Assembly: GCA_018821925.1 (NCBI GenBank)
Contig: JAHJLF010000077.1
Coordinates: 1 to 64,000, forward strand
From: Candidatus Edwardsbacteria bacterium
Lineage (GTDB): Bacteria > Edwardsbacteria > AC1 > EtOH8
Length of the DNA stretch: 64,000 nt
Direction of reading: 5' to 3'
Positions within the stretch are counted from its first letter, which is position 1; each line of letters opens with the position of its first letter. Below, piece after piece: positions 24,023-34,906 of this stretch. The position numbers were made by a program, and so were the translations under genes. Under the pieces are notes generated by a model that saw nothing but the letters and a program-made list of their open reading frames with translations, did not search any database and was not told the DNA's origin.

Positions 24023-24643
24023 ATGAAAAAAAATATTCCCTTGGCCATAGTCTTCGTGCTGGGAGTGGCATTCATCATCCAGTTCTTCATTCCCAGCCGG
24101 CCGTCGCAGATAGCCTTCAATACCATGATCGAATGGGACCTGATTCTTTTTGTCTTCGCCTCGGTGATAGCGGTGGACAGCCTGGTGCGCCACCATATCC
24201 TGAAGATCTCCCGCAAGACCAAGGGCTGGGGATACAGCATCGTCTATCTGGGCGCGGCGGTGTTCATGATCCTGGCGGCGGTGTTCAGCGGCACCCGGGA
24301 GGGCAGTTTTTATATGAAGCTGTTCAATTACGCCCTGGCCCCCATGCAGGCCACCATGTTCGCTATCCTGGCCTTCTACATGGCCTCGGCCAGCTACCGG
24401 GCCTTTCGGGCCAAATCCACCGAGGCCACCATGCTGCTGGTCTCGGCCTTTATCGTGATGCTGGGGCTGATCCCGCAGGGGGCCGCCATCTGGAGCGGCC
24501 TGCCCAAGGTTTCCGAGTGGCTGCTGGTAATTCCCAATATGGCTGCCAAACGGGGCATCACCTTCGGGATCGGGCTGGGCATTACCGCCACCTCCCTGAA
24601 GATCATTCTGGGCATCGAACGCAACTGGATGGGGGGGCACTGA
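24023..24643 (+). CDS. Cassette 1 gene b: six-helix membrane protein
   Basis: 206 residues with about six hydrophobic segments (near 5-24, 36-55, 70-90, 105-125, 133-155, 178-198) and no recognised family. Motifs kept in the paralogue at 27450 are MFAILAFYMASASYRAFRA and NMAAKRGITFGIGLG, followed by TATSLKIILGIER. ATG at 24023 is chosen over 24017 because AGG at 24011 is then properly spaced. It lies 12 bases after gene a and one base before gene c. No charged or cysteine motif suggests catalysis. Confidence 0.83.
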   Translation: MKKNIPLAIVFVLGVAFIIQFFIPSRPSQIAFNTMIEWDLILFVFASVIAVDSLVRHHILKISRKTKGWGYSIVYLGAAVFMILAAVFSGTREGSFYMKLFNYALAPMQATMFAILAFYMASASYRAFRAKSTEATMLLVSAFIVMLGLIPQGAAIWSGLPKVSEWLLVIPNMAAKRGITFGIGLGITATSLKIILGIERNWMGGH

Positions 24644-24644
24644 T

Positions 24645-25496
24645 ATGCTAAAGTTTTTGGCCAAGTTCGGAAAGCTTGACCGCCGGATCGTATTCGCCCT
24701 TCTGCTGGTTTCCATTCTGGTGCCGCTGCTGTTCAACATAAAACCCCGGTTCTATGTTGATTCCGCCACCAAGGGTATTTATGATTATGTGGATCAAATC
24801 AAACCCAACGGGCGCCCCTTGCTGGTATCCTTCGATTACGATCCCCAGGTGGCCGCCGAACTGGATCCCATGGCCCGGGCGGTGCTGCGGCATTGTTTTG
24901 CCCGGGGGGTAAAGGTTGTGGGGATGTCCCTGGCTCCTCAGGGAGACGCCATCGGCGAAGGGATCATCACCCAGGTGGCCAGGGAGTATGATAAAAAATT
25001 GGGCCGTGATTATTGCTATTTTGGCTTCAGGCCCGGGGGCACCATTATCATGCTGCAGTTGGGGGTCAATGTCAAAAAGGCCCTGCCACTGGATTATTAC
25101 CAGACGCCCTACGACAGCCTCCCCATGATGAAAAACATCCACAACTACGACGACATCGCCATGGTGCTGTCCCTGGCCGGCTCCACCTATCCGGTAAGCT
25201 GGATGATTTTTGCCGGCACCAAATTCGGGGTCAAAATCGGAGCCGGGCAGACCGCGGTGATGGCTCCGGATAATTATCCCTTCCTGCAGACCAAGCAGTT
25301 TATCGGACAGCTGGGCGGCATGAAGGGGGGGGCGGAATATGAACAACTGATCGTCGATGCGGGGTATTATAATACGCCTGATGTGGCCAGCAAGGCCATG
25401 GGGGCCATCGCCTATTCGCACCTGCTGATAATCCTGCTGATCATTCTGGGGAATATCGGATATTTCATCTCCAAAAAAATCGAACAGAAAAAATAA
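24645..25496 (+). CDS. Cassette 1 gene c: bitopic membrane protein with large soluble domain
   Basis: 283 residues. A hydrophobic segment at about 15-32 and another at 257-276 flank a soluble alpha/beta region of some 220 residues. Within it, RPLLVSFDYDPQVAAELDPM, AVLRHCFARGVKVVGMSL and DSLPMMKNIHNYDDIAMVLS recur in the paralogue at 28085. The PFLQTKQFIGQLGGMKGGAE stretch near the C-terminus is the best conserved part. The alternating strand-helix pattern suggests a Rossmann-like fold, but I recognise no family. It probably faces the periplasm between two helices. Confidence 0.82.
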   Translation: MLKFLAKFGKLDRRIVFALLLVSILVPLLFNIKPRFYVDSATKGIYDYVDQIKPNGRPLLVSFDYDPQVAAELDPMARAVLRHCFARGVKVVGMSLAPQGDAIGEGIITQVAREYDKKLGRDYCYFGFRPGGTIIMLQLGVNVKKALPLDYYQTPYDSLPMMKNIHNYDDIAMVLSLAGSTYPVSWMIFAGTKFGVKIGAGQTAVMAPDNYPFLQTKQFIGQLGGMKGGAEYEQLIVDAGYYNTPDVASKAMGAIAYSHLLIILLIILGNIGYFISKKIEQKK

Positions 25497-25539
25497 CCCC
25501 GTCATTCTCAGAACCTTTTTTAAAACTAAGGATATAAAG

Positions 25540-26172
25540 ATGAGCACAAATATCTGGGTATGGATCGCGGCCCTGCTGAGCCTGGCCATCTTCTCCTACC
25601 TTTACAAGGACAACCCGGCCTTTAAATTTGCCGAACACCTTTTCACCGGGCTGTCGGTGGGCTATTTCATCGTTCTCTATTGGAACAATTACACCCTGCC
25701 CTATATCGTCACCCCCCTGAAAAATCACCAGTGGATAACCCTGATCCCCATGGCCATCGGGATGATGTACCTGTTCCGGTTCATCCCCAAGCTGAACCAT
25801 CTGATCCTGATACCCATCGCGGTCAGCCTGGGTTTCTGGAACGGGATGTCCATCCCGGTCACCTTCGAGGCCGACGTATTAAAGCAGATCCAGGGCACCA
25901 TGATCAATACCTCCATGCTAAGCAACATCTGGGATCCCCAGAAGGGTCTGATGGTGGGCCTGCTGGTGATGGTGGGGGTGATCAGCACCATCACTTATTT
26001 CTATTTCTCCCGGGAGCACAAGGGGCCTCTCAAGGTCACCGCCAACATCGGCATCTGGTTCGTGATGATCGGCTTCGGGGCCACCTTCGGATACACCGTC
26101 ATGGCCCGGGTCTCGCTGCTGATCGCCCGGATGCAGTTCCTGTTCACCGACTGGATACATCTGATAAAATAA
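25540..26172 (+). CDS. Cassette 1 gene d: polytopic membrane protein
   Basis: 210 residues, about six hydrophobic segments. The N-terminal motif KDNPAFKFAEHLFTGLSVGY and the C-terminal run FSREHKGPLKVTANIGIWFV, followed by MIGFGATFGYTVMARVSLLI, are nearly repeated in the paralogue at 28944. No family is recognised. It starts 43 bases after gene c, and a gap of 83 bases separates it from the second cassette, the largest break within the whole repeated region. Confidence 0.82.
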   Translation: MSTNIWVWIAALLSLAIFSYLYKDNPAFKFAEHLFTGLSVGYFIVLYWNNYTLPYIVTPLKNHQWITLIPMAIGMMYLFRFIPKLNHLILIPIAVSLGFWNGMSIPVTFEADVLKQIQGTMINTSMLSNIWDPQKGLMVGLLVMVGVISTITYFYFSREHKGPLKVTANIGIWFVMIGFGATFGYTVMARVSLLIARMQFLFTDWIHLIK

Positions 26173-26258
26173 GTCGGGCCAGGGGCAGTTTTAAATGTTC
26201 GAAAGGCCATAAAGGTTATATCTGTATATAATCAACAACCATAAAACGGAGAATATTG

Positions 26259-27440
26259 ATGAGGCTTAAAATTTATGCCCTGCTGCTGGCGATGGCGGCG
26301 GCCCTGCCGTGTCTGGCAGCGCCTCCCGGGCCGGAGGCAACGATGGCGGCCGTCACCGTAGCCCCGCCGTCCGACATCAAAGCCGCCGACACCCCCAACG
26401 ATGCCGGCAATGCCATTACCGTAACCTGGCAGGCGTCGCCGGACGAGGCCCAAAAGTTGATCGAGGGCTACGAGGTCCTGCGGTCCGAAACTCCGGACGG
26501 GGAATTTATCAAGGTGGGTTACGTGCCTTACGGCTTCACCAGCTTTGACGACCAGGATGTCCCGGCCAACAGCCAGGATTATTTCTACCAGGTCAAGGCG
26601 GTGGGCCGGGAGAGCCAGGCCCTGAGCTTGGTGTCTGTCTCGGCCAGGTCTGTGGAGCAATGGTTCAACACCATGCGCATCAATGCCCTGATCAGCTGCA
26701 TCCTGTTCACCATGATCGTGATGATATTCATCGGCCGGGCCAAGAGCGGCCAGAGCCTTTTCATCCGCCGCATCGCCGGGCTGTCGGAGGTAGAGGAGGC
26801 GGTGGGCCGGGCCACAGAGATGGGGCGTCCCATCCTATATGTGCCGGGGCTTTCGGGTATCTCGGATGTGGCCACCATCGCCGCCCTGAACATTCTGGGC
26901 CAGGTGGCCAAGAAGACCGCTGAATACGGCACCCCGTTGCTGGTGCCCAATCGCGATCCGGTGGTATTCACCGTGGCCCAGGAGATAGTCAAGGAGGCCT
27001 ACAACGAGATCGGCCGTCCCGACGCCTACAACCATGACTCGGTGTTCTACCTGACCGACAGCCAGATGGGCTTCGCCTCCGGGGTGGACGGCATCATGAC
27101 CCGGGAAAAACCGGCTACCAATTTCTTCATGGGCATGTTCTGGGCGGAAAGCCTGATTCTGGCCGAGACCGGAGCAGCCACCGGGGCCATCCAAATAGCC
27201 GGCACCGACTCCATCTCCCAACTGCCGTTCTTCATCACCGCCTGCGACTATACCCTGATCGGCGAGGAACTGTACGCCGCGTCGGCTTATCTTTCCCGGG
27301 AACCAATGCTGCTGGGTACGCTAAAGGGCCAGGACTGGAGCAAGGCCGTCATTGTGATGCTGCTAATCGTCGGCCTGGCTATATCGCTGATCAGCCCCGG
27401 GGTCAGACAAATCATCCTGCAAATGCTAAAGGTAGGTTAA
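26259..27440 (+). CDS. Cassette 2 gene a: signal peptide, FN3 domain, membrane anchor, DUF6754-like domain
   Basis: 393 residues, paralogue of 22871-24010 with the same domain order: signal peptide (MRLKIYALLLAMAAALPCLA), a longer linker, FN3-like domain (PPSDIKAADTPNDAGNAITV ... YFYQVKAVGRES), transmembrane helix near 150-170, then the DUF6754-like domain. The domain keeps LFIRRIAGLSEVEEAVGRAT and GAATGAIQIAGTDSISQLPF. The FN3 part is much more diverged than the cytoplasmic-side domain, suggesting different partners outside. ATG 26259 with an upstream GGAGA is used rather than TTG 26256. Confidence 0.85.
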   Translation: MRLKIYALLLAMAAALPCLAAPPGPEATMAAVTVAPPSDIKAADTPNDAGNAITVTWQASPDEAQKLIEGYEVLRSETPDGEFIKVGYVPYGFTSFDDQDVPANSQDYFYQVKAVGRESQALSLVSVSARSVEQWFNTMRINALISCILFTMIVMIFIGRAKSGQSLFIRRIAGLSEVEEAVGRATEMGRPILYVPGLSGISDVATIAALNILGQVAKKTAEYGTPLLVPNRDPVVFTVAQEIVKEAYNEIGRPDAYNHDSVFYLTDSQMGFASGVDGIMTREKPATNFFMGMFWAESLILAETGAATGAIQIAGTDSISQLPFFITACDYTLIGEELYAASAYLSREPMLLGTLKGQDWSKAVIVMLLIVGLAISLISPGVRQIILQMLKVG

Positions 27441-27449
27441 GGAGAAAAA

Positions 27450-28088
27450 ATGAAAAGACAGATACCTTTGATAATCGTGTTGACCCTGGGGATATTTTTC
27501 TTCATCCAGTTCTTCGTCCCCAGCCAGATATCAACCAACATCTATCAGACCACCCTGCAGTGGACCATCGTCATCAGCGCCTTTGCCATCGTGCTGGCCA
27601 TCGGCAGCCTGGTCAACCATCACATGCTGAAGATCAAAAGGCGCAAGCCGCATTGGTGGAACAGCATCGTGACCCTGGTGGCCCTGGTGGTGATGGCCCT
27701 GCTGGGCATCTTCGGAAGGGTAAAGGGGCTGGAGCCGCTGGGCAACCTGTTTCATACCTTGTTCCTTTATGTCCAGGCTCCCATGGATTCGGCCATGTTC
27801 GCTATCCTGGCTTTCTACATGGCCTCAGCGGCTTATAGGGCTTTCCGGGCTCGCTCCCAGGAGGCGGCTTTGCTGCTGATATCCGGATTTATCGTGATGC
27901 TGGGGGTGATCCCCTTCGGCTCCATGCTCTGGTCCAAGATCCCGGATATCGCCGAATGGATCATGATGGTTCCCAACATGGCCGCCAAGCGGGGGATCCT
28001 GTTTGGAATCGGTCTGGGGATGACGGCCACCTCGCTGAAGATAATTCTGGGCATTGAACGCAGCTGGCTGGGAGGAGGCGGCAAATGA
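27450..28088 (+). CDS. Cassette 2 gene b: six-helix membrane protein
   Basis: 212 residues, paralogue of 24023-24643. It shares the N-terminal hydrophobic segment ending FFIQFFVPSQ, then MFAILAFYMASAAYRAFRA and NMAAKRGILFGIGLG. The loop between helices 3 and 4 is longer than in copy 1. AAGGAG lies seven bases before the ATG. Its stop overlaps the start of gene c by four bases (ATGA), so the two products are probably made in equal amounts. Confidence 0.83.
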   Translation: MKRQIPLIIVLTLGIFFFIQFFVPSQISTNIYQTTLQWTIVISAFAIVLAIGSLVNHHMLKIKRRKPHWWNSIVTLVALVVMALLGIFGRVKGLEPLGNLFHTLFLYVQAPMDSAMFAILAFYMASAAYRAFRARSQEAALLLISGFIVMLGVIPFGSMLWSKIPDIAEWIMMVPNMAAKRGILFGIGLGMTATSLKIILGIERSWLGGGGK

Positions 28089-28933
28089 AGATATTAGAGA
28101 ATCTGACCAAAATAAACCGCCGGTATATCTTCCTGCTGGTGGCCCTGGCGGTGATCATTCCCCTGATAGTTCCCATGAAACTGCCCACCATCCCGGGAAA
28201 ATATACCATCAAGCTGTACGACTTTATAGATAAGATACCGCCCCAGAGCCAGCCGGTGGTTATTGCGGCCGATTACAGCCCCTCCATGATGCCCGAGCTG
28301 CAGCCGATGCTGGAAGCCGTCATCCGGCACTGTTTTGCTAAGAAGATCAGGGTCATTATTCTGACCCTTGATCCCAACGGCGCGGCTCTTTCGGAAGCGG
28401 CCCTTAAAAAGATCGCTCCGGAATATGGTGCCCAGAACGGCCGGGATTATGCGTTCCTGGGATTCAAGCCGGGCTATTCCATCGTGATGATGTCTATTGG
28501 CGAGAGTTTCATAAAGACCTTTCCCACCGATTTTTACGGCACCCCGCTTGACAGCCTGCCGATGATGGCCGGCGTCCGCAACTACGCCGATGTGCCCTTA
28601 GTGATCTCCATTGCCGGCAGTGCCGTCACCCAGAGTTGGATCGCTTACGCCCATACCAGGTACCATGCCAATGTGGGCGCCGGCTGCACCGCGGTCAGCA
28701 CCGCCGACTACTATCCTTTCCTGCAGTCCGGACAGTTAGTGGGACTTTTGAACGGAATGAAGGGGGCCAGCGAGTATGAATATTTGAATGAGAAGAACGG
28801 CTATTCCCGGGCCATCAAGATCGCCGGACGGGGGATGAACGCCGTTTCTATAGTTCACCTGCTGTTGATGCTGTTCATCATCCTGGGCAATATCGGCTAT
28901 CTGGTGACCCGGCACAACCAGAGCAAGAAGTAA
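28085..28933 (+). CDS. Cassette 2 gene c: bitopic membrane protein with large soluble domain
   Basis: 282 residues, paralogue of 24645-25496. N-terminal helix near 14-34 and C-terminal helix near 256-275 bracket the soluble domain. Conserved patches are VIRHCFAKKIRVIILTL, DSLPMMAGVRNYADVPLVIS and PFLQSGQLVGLLNGMKGASE. The conserved patches of both copies cluster in the second half of the soluble domain, which may be the interaction surface or an active site. Function unknown. Confidence 0.82.
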   Translation: MKILENLTKINRRYIFLLVALAVIIPLIVPMKLPTIPGKYTIKLYDFIDKIPPQSQPVVIAADYSPSMMPELQPMLEAVIRHCFAKKIRVIILTLDPNGAALSEAALKKIAPEYGAQNGRDYAFLGFKPGYSIVMMSIGESFIKTFPTDFYGTPLDSLPMMAGVRNYADVPLVISIAGSAVTQSWIAYAHTRYHANVGAGCTAVSTADYYPFLQSGQLVGLLNGMKGASEYEYLNEKNGYSRAIKIAGRGMNAVSIVHLLLMLFIILGNIGYLVTRHNQSKK

Positions 28934-28943
28934 GGAGAGCGAA

Positions 28944-29576
28944 ATGATATTTTCAACCAACCCCTGGGTGTGGATCGCAGCAACATTGACACTGTGCATC
29001 TTCTCATTTTTATACAAGGAAAATCCCTTCTACCGTTTTGCCGAGCATCTTTTCGTTGGCATCTCGGCCGGATACGGAGTAGCCATCTACTGGAACAACG
29101 CCATAGTGCCCAACCTCTACGTGCCGGTGTTTCAGCAACACAATTACTGGTTCATAATTCCCGGCCTTATCGGGATGATGTTCTTTTTCCGGTTCAGCGT
29201 AAAAACCGGCTGGTTGATATTGATCCCCTTGGCGGTGCTGCTGGGAACCGGCAGCGGAATGGCTTTGGCGCCCACTTTCCAGACCAACATCCTCAAACAG
29301 ATGCAGAGCGCCATCGCCGACGCCACCAACCTTAAGCTCGGCGGCTGGAGCTTAGTTTGGGGCCTAGTCACTTTTGTGGGAGTGCTGACCACCTTGAGTT
29401 ATTTCTTCTTCTCCCGGGAGCAGAAGGGCGCCCTTAAAGTATCGGCCAACATCGGCATCTGGTTCATCATGATCGGCTTCGGGGCTAGTTTTGGCAACAC
29501 CGTGATGGCCCGGATCTCCCTGCTGATCGGCCGGATGCAGTTCCTGCTGACTGATTGGATACATATCATCAAGTAA
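28944..29576 (+). CDS. Cassette 2 gene d: polytopic membrane protein
   Basis: 210 residues, paralogue of 25540-26172 and the same length. It keeps YKENPFYRFAEHLFVGISAG, YWNN and the C-terminal FSREQKGALKVSANIGIWFI with MIGFGASFGNTVMARISLLI. AAGGAG precedes the ATG. It ends the second cassette; dispersed repeat A follows directly and then the remaining dehydrogenase subunits. Confidence 0.82.
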   Translation: MIFSTNPWVWIAATLTLCIFSFLYKENPFYRFAEHLFVGISAGYGVAIYWNNAIVPNLYVPVFQQHNYWFIIPGLIGMMFFFRFSVKTGWLILIPLAVLLGTGSGMALAPTFQTNILKQMQSAIADATNLKLGGWSLVWGLVTFVGVLTTLSYFFFSREQKGALKVSANIGIWFIMIGFGASFGNTVMARISLLIGRMQFLLTDWIHIIK

Positions 29577-29578
29577 CT

Positions 29579-29632
29579 GACCTCTCCCTCGATCCCTCTC
29601 CTAATGCTTTAGGAGAGGGAAGGGTGAGGTTG
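29579..29632 (+). repeat. Dispersed repeat A, copy 2 (core inverted)
   Basis: CTGACCTCTCCC...CTCTCCTAATGCTTTAGGAGAGGG. The central CCTAATGCTTTAGG is the reverse complement of CCTAAAGCATTAGG in the other two copies, while the flanks keep the same orientation. Confidence 0.85.
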
Positions 29633-29646
29633 TAATATTGAAAAGC

Positions 29647-29916
29647 ATGGCAAATAACGACGATAAAATAATCTGCCGCTGCGAGGACATTACCGAGTCC
29701 GAGGTCCTGGAAGCAATTGAGAAAGGCGCAGCCACCGCCGACGAGGTCAAGCGCCTGACCCGGGCCGGCATGGGCCATTGCCAGGGAAGAACCTGCCGCC
29801 GGCTGGTCAACCAGATCCTGACCCGGAAGCTGGGCCAGAACCCGGAGGATCAAAAGGCGGTTACCCAGCGCTCTCCGCTGCAGCCCATCTCGCTGAAAAT
29901 TCTGGCGGATTCATAA
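29647..29916 (+). CDS. BFD-like [2Fe-2S] subunit
   Basis: 89 residues with the bacterioferritin-associated-ferredoxin-like cluster motif: [12 protein letters not shown] near the N-terminus and [14 protein letters not shown] later, i.e. CxC and CxxxxC ligands. In amino-acid dehydrogenase complexes this domain links the FAD subunits. A TTG at 29638 in frame is less likely than ATG 29647. It is two bases upstream of the catalytic subunit gene and belongs functionally with 19990, 20333 and 22234, from which it is separated by the duplicated cassette. Confidence 0.85.
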   Translation: MANNDDKIICRCEDITESEVLEAIEKGAATADEVKRLTRAGMGHCQGRTCRRLVNQILTRKLGQNPEDQKAVTQRSPLQPISLKILADS

Positions 29917-29918
29917 AG

Positions 29919-31055
29919 ATGTCCAAAAGCGCCGACGTCATAATCATCGGTGGCGGTATCGTCGGAGCGGCCACCGGGTACTATCTGGCCCAGGCAGGAT
30001 ATAAGGTCCGGCTGATCGAGAAGGGCTATCTGTGCGCCGGCTCCACCGGGCGCTGCATTGGCGGCATCCGCCAGCAGTTCACCTCCGAGGGATCCATCAA
30101 GCTGATGCTGGAGAGCGTAAGGCATTTCAGCAACATGAAAGAGGAATTGGGTATCGATGTCCACTGGTATCCCGGCGGGTATCTGTTCCTGGCCCACAGC
30201 CCGGAGAAGAAGGAAGCCTTTTTGGCTAATATCGCCGTTCAGCAGAGCTTCGGTCTGAAGGACGTCCGCTGGGTGGATGCTTACGAAGCCGGGCAGGTTG
30301 CCCCGGGGCTGAATATCGACGGCCTGCTGGGCGGCTCCTACTGTCCGTCCGATGGACAGGCCTATCCCTTTGCCGTGGTCAATGGCTACGCCGAAAAGAT
30401 CAAATCACTGGGTGGCCGGATAAACACCTTTACCGAGGTGACCGCCATATTGCAGGGCGGAGGCCGGGTCCAGGGTGTTAAAACCGCCGAGGGGCCTGAA
30501 TATCATGCCGCTATCGTCATCAACGCCGCCGGGCCCTGGGCCAAGGAGATCGGGATGATGGCTGGTATCAGTGTGCCGGTGGAGCCGGAGCGGCATGAGG
30601 CCCTGATAACCGAGGGGGTGGAGTATCTGAACATCCCCATGCTGGTTGATTACCGGACTGACGGAGGCTATTTCCAGCAGTTCCGCCACAACGGACAGTT
30701 CATCGGCTGCTACTCGCCGGTTCCCAGTGTGCCCGGGCATTCCACCGATTCCACCCATGAGTTTTTGCATGAGATGCCCAAAAGAATGCTGAAGCTGGTT
30801 CCCGCCCTGGCCCCGGTCAAGGTCATCCGCCAGTGGTCGGGCAGCTATGAGAACACCCCGGACGGCAACCCCATCCTGGATAGATCGCCGCTGGAGGGTT
30901 TCTATGTCATCGCCGGTATGTGCGGGCATGGCTTCATGCTGGGTCCGGCCATCGGGCGAATGGCGGCCGATTTCATAAAGAAAGGCGCAAAAGAGCCGCC
31001 CATCGCCGAGTTCGCCCTGGAGCGCGATTATTCCAGCCAGGAGGCAATGAAATAA
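29919..31055 (+). CDS. FAD-dependent amino-acid dehydrogenase, DAO family (catalytic subunit)
   Basis: 378 residues, full length for the DadA / sarcosine oxidase beta / proline dehydrogenase beta family. FAD Rossmann motif DVIIIGGGIVGAATGYYLAQ at residues 6-25, GSTGRCIGGIRQQFTSEGS near 40, and the C-terminal FAD loop GFYVIAGMCGHGFMLGPAIG. It should oxidise an amino acid or N-methyl amine to an imine and pass electrons to the partner Fe-S subunits. The ATG at 29919 is two bases after the BFD-like gene; the longer frame from 29778 overlaps that gene and is rejected. Confidence 0.88.
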   Translation: MSKSADVIIIGGGIVGAATGYYLAQAGYKVRLIEKGYLCAGSTGRCIGGIRQQFTSEGSIKLMLESVRHFSNMKEELGIDVHWYPGGYLFLAHSPEKKEAFLANIAVQQSFGLKDVRWVDAYEAGQVAPGLNIDGLLGGSYCPSDGQAYPFAVVNGYAEKIKSLGGRINTFTEVTAILQGGGRVQGVKTAEGPEYHAAIVINAAGPWAKEIGMMAGISVPVEPERHEALITEGVEYLNIPMLVDYRTDGGYFQQFRHNGQFIGCYSPVPSVPGHSTDSTHEFLHEMPKRMLKLVPALAPVKVIRQWSGSYENTPDGNPILDRSPLEGFYVIAGMCGHGFMLGPAIGRMAADFIKKGAKEPPIAEFALERDYSSQEAMK

Positions 31056-31092
31056 ATCTGAAAAAGTTATGGTAATTAAAAGGAGAAAAGAA

Positions 31093-31458
31093 ATGGACTC
31101 TCTCATCAAATTAATAGGGGCCAATGCCCGCAGGATCCGCAAGGCCAAGGGTCTCTCCCAGCAAAAACTCGGAGAGAAGGCCGGATTCGATTATCGCTAT
31201 ATCGGCTTTATCGAACAGGCCCGGGTAAACCCCACTATCAAGACACTGGAGAAGGTGGCCTCAGCTCTGAATGTCACGGTTCGCGACCTCTTTCCGGCAA
31301 ATTCGGAAGTTGAGGCGAATAAAAAAGGGGTGCCGGCCAAGATCAGCGACCGGGAGAGGATCACCTCCATCATCATGCGGGACCTGAATAAGGCGGACAA
31401 TGCAAAATTAAAACAGCTGCGCCGCATCATCAAGATCACGGTCGGCGCCGAAGACTAA
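31093..31458 (+). CDS. XRE-family transcriptional regulator
   Basis: 121 residues. Residues 5-62 are a Cro/C1 HTH (ARRIRKAKGLSQQKLGEKAG, then YRYIGFIEQARVNPTIKTLE). A short helical C-terminus may dimerise. AGGAG at 31081 fixes the ATG at 31093 over an in-frame ATG at 31069. It follows the dehydrogenase gene by 37 bases and may regulate that operon, though no operator is obvious. There is no toxin partner next to it. Confidence 0.85.
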   Translation: MDSLIKLIGANARRIRKAKGLSQQKLGEKAGFDYRYIGFIEQARVNPTIKTLEKVASALNVTVRDLFPANSEVEANKKGVPAKISDRERITSIIMRDLNKADNAKLKQLRRIIKITVGAED

Positions 31459-31499
31459 GCTAACACCCGGTAAAAGTTGGGAAAATTTAGAGGTTCTGA

Positions 31500-32021
31500 A
31501 TGATATTAGCCGGGGCCCTGGAAAAATTCAAGACCTTGGAACTGAAGATGTCCGAGGTCTATCTGTGGTGTTCCATCAGCTTTGAGGACCTGGAACTCCG
31601 GCAATTCTTTGCCGACATGTCCGACGAGGAACTGTCGCATGCCAGGGCCTTGGAAAACATCAGCAAGATCCCGGCGATAAAGGATGTCAACTTCGAAATC
31701 CCGGACTATCTTCCGGAGAGGATCGGACAAAACATGGCTGAGATTTTCACCCGGCTGAAGCAGGAAAAAGAGCTGGATAAGATATTCCTGCATCTGGTGG
31801 AACTGGAGAGCAGCGAGATCAACCAGGCCTTCGACAGTATTCTGAGAGGCGTCAACGATGCCAATATCCAGCGGGTCGATTTTTTGAGCAACAGCACCCG
31901 CCGGCATATATTGATGTTGGCCAGCCAGGCGGAAAAGCTGAAGCTTTCGGATGACATCCGCAATAAAATAGGGCAGATCTGTGTGACCGGCCGGGATTAT
32001 TTCAGGCTGTTCATCCCGTAA
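31500..32021 (+). CDS. Ferritin-like / rubrerythrin-type diiron protein
   Basis: 173 residues, all helical. EVYLWCSISFEDLELRQFFA and DMSDEELSHARALENI give the E...ExxH pattern of helix pairs in the ferritin-like superfamily; a second pair is around LVELESSEINQAFDSILRGV. No rubredoxin-like CxxC domain is present, so it is not a full rubrerythrin. Such proteins handle iron or peroxide in anaerobes. It lies between the XRE regulator and an Hsp20 gene and may be part of a stress group. Confidence 0.72.
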   Translation: MILAGALEKFKTLELKMSEVYLWCSISFEDLELRQFFADMSDEELSHARALENISKIPAIKDVNFEIPDYLPERIGQNMAEIFTRLKQEKELDKIFLHLVELESSEINQAFDSILRGVNDANIQRVDFLSNSTRRHILMLASQAEKLKLSDDIRNKIGQICVTGRDYFRLFIP

Positions 32022-32043
32022 GGAATCGAAGGAGGATAGAATT

Positions 32044-32478
32044 ATGCCAAATCAACCGGTAAAGGTAATGCGGGTGTATCGCCGCGACCTGAGCGGTCTG
32101 TTGAATGACATGACCGACCAGACCCAGCCCTTTTATCTGGTGGAGGAGGAGACCCTCTGGCATCCCAGCTGCGACGTATACGAGACCGACGATGAACTGG
32201 TGATCAAGCTGGATTTGGCTGGCATCTCCAAGGATGACATCAATATCACCTTCGTCCCCGGAGCAATTGTGATAAGAGGTTCCCGGCTGGACAATGCCGG
32301 CGAGGATAAGAAACGCTTCTACCACAAGATAGAGATAAACCAGGGTTGGTTCGAGAAGATCATACCCCTGCCGGAGACGATTAGCGACAAGGTCAAAAGT
32401 TCGGTCTACAAGGATGGGATGCTGGATATCAGGATCTCCAAGAAAAAAGCCAGGACTGTGGAGATAAAGATTGAATGA
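32044..32478 (+). CDS. Hsp20/alpha-crystallin small heat-shock protein
   Basis: 144 residues. The alpha-crystallin domain occupies residues 35-135: CDVYETDDELVIKLDLAGIS, DDINITFVPGAIVIRGSRL, and SSVYKDGMLDIRISKKKA, which corresponds to the usual A-x-x-(D/N)-G-(V/L)-L element, with Val-Tyr-Lys in place of Ala. It is an ATP-independent holdase that prevents aggregation. AAGGAGG precedes the ATG. It precedes lon, consistent with a proteostasis cluster. Confidence 0.92.
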   Translation: MPNQPVKVMRVYRRDLSGLLNDMTDQTQPFYLVEEETLWHPSCDVYETDDELVIKLDLAGISKDDINITFVPGAIVIRGSRLDNAGEDKKRFYHKIEINQGWFEKIIPLPETISDKVKSSVYKDGMLDIRISKKKARTVEIKIE

Positions 32479-32556
32479 ATTTCCGGAAGGGCGATCATCT
32501 GGCATCCGCCGGCGGACGGATCTAAAATTATAACCGAATCATTGAATAGGTATTGA

Positions 32557-34905
<2,349 letters not shown>

Positions 34906-34906
34906 A

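Noticed and set aside
22871-29576. Assembly duplication of the four-gene cassette
   Set aside because: The two copies differ throughout in sequence, spacing and loop lengths, so they are real paralogues.
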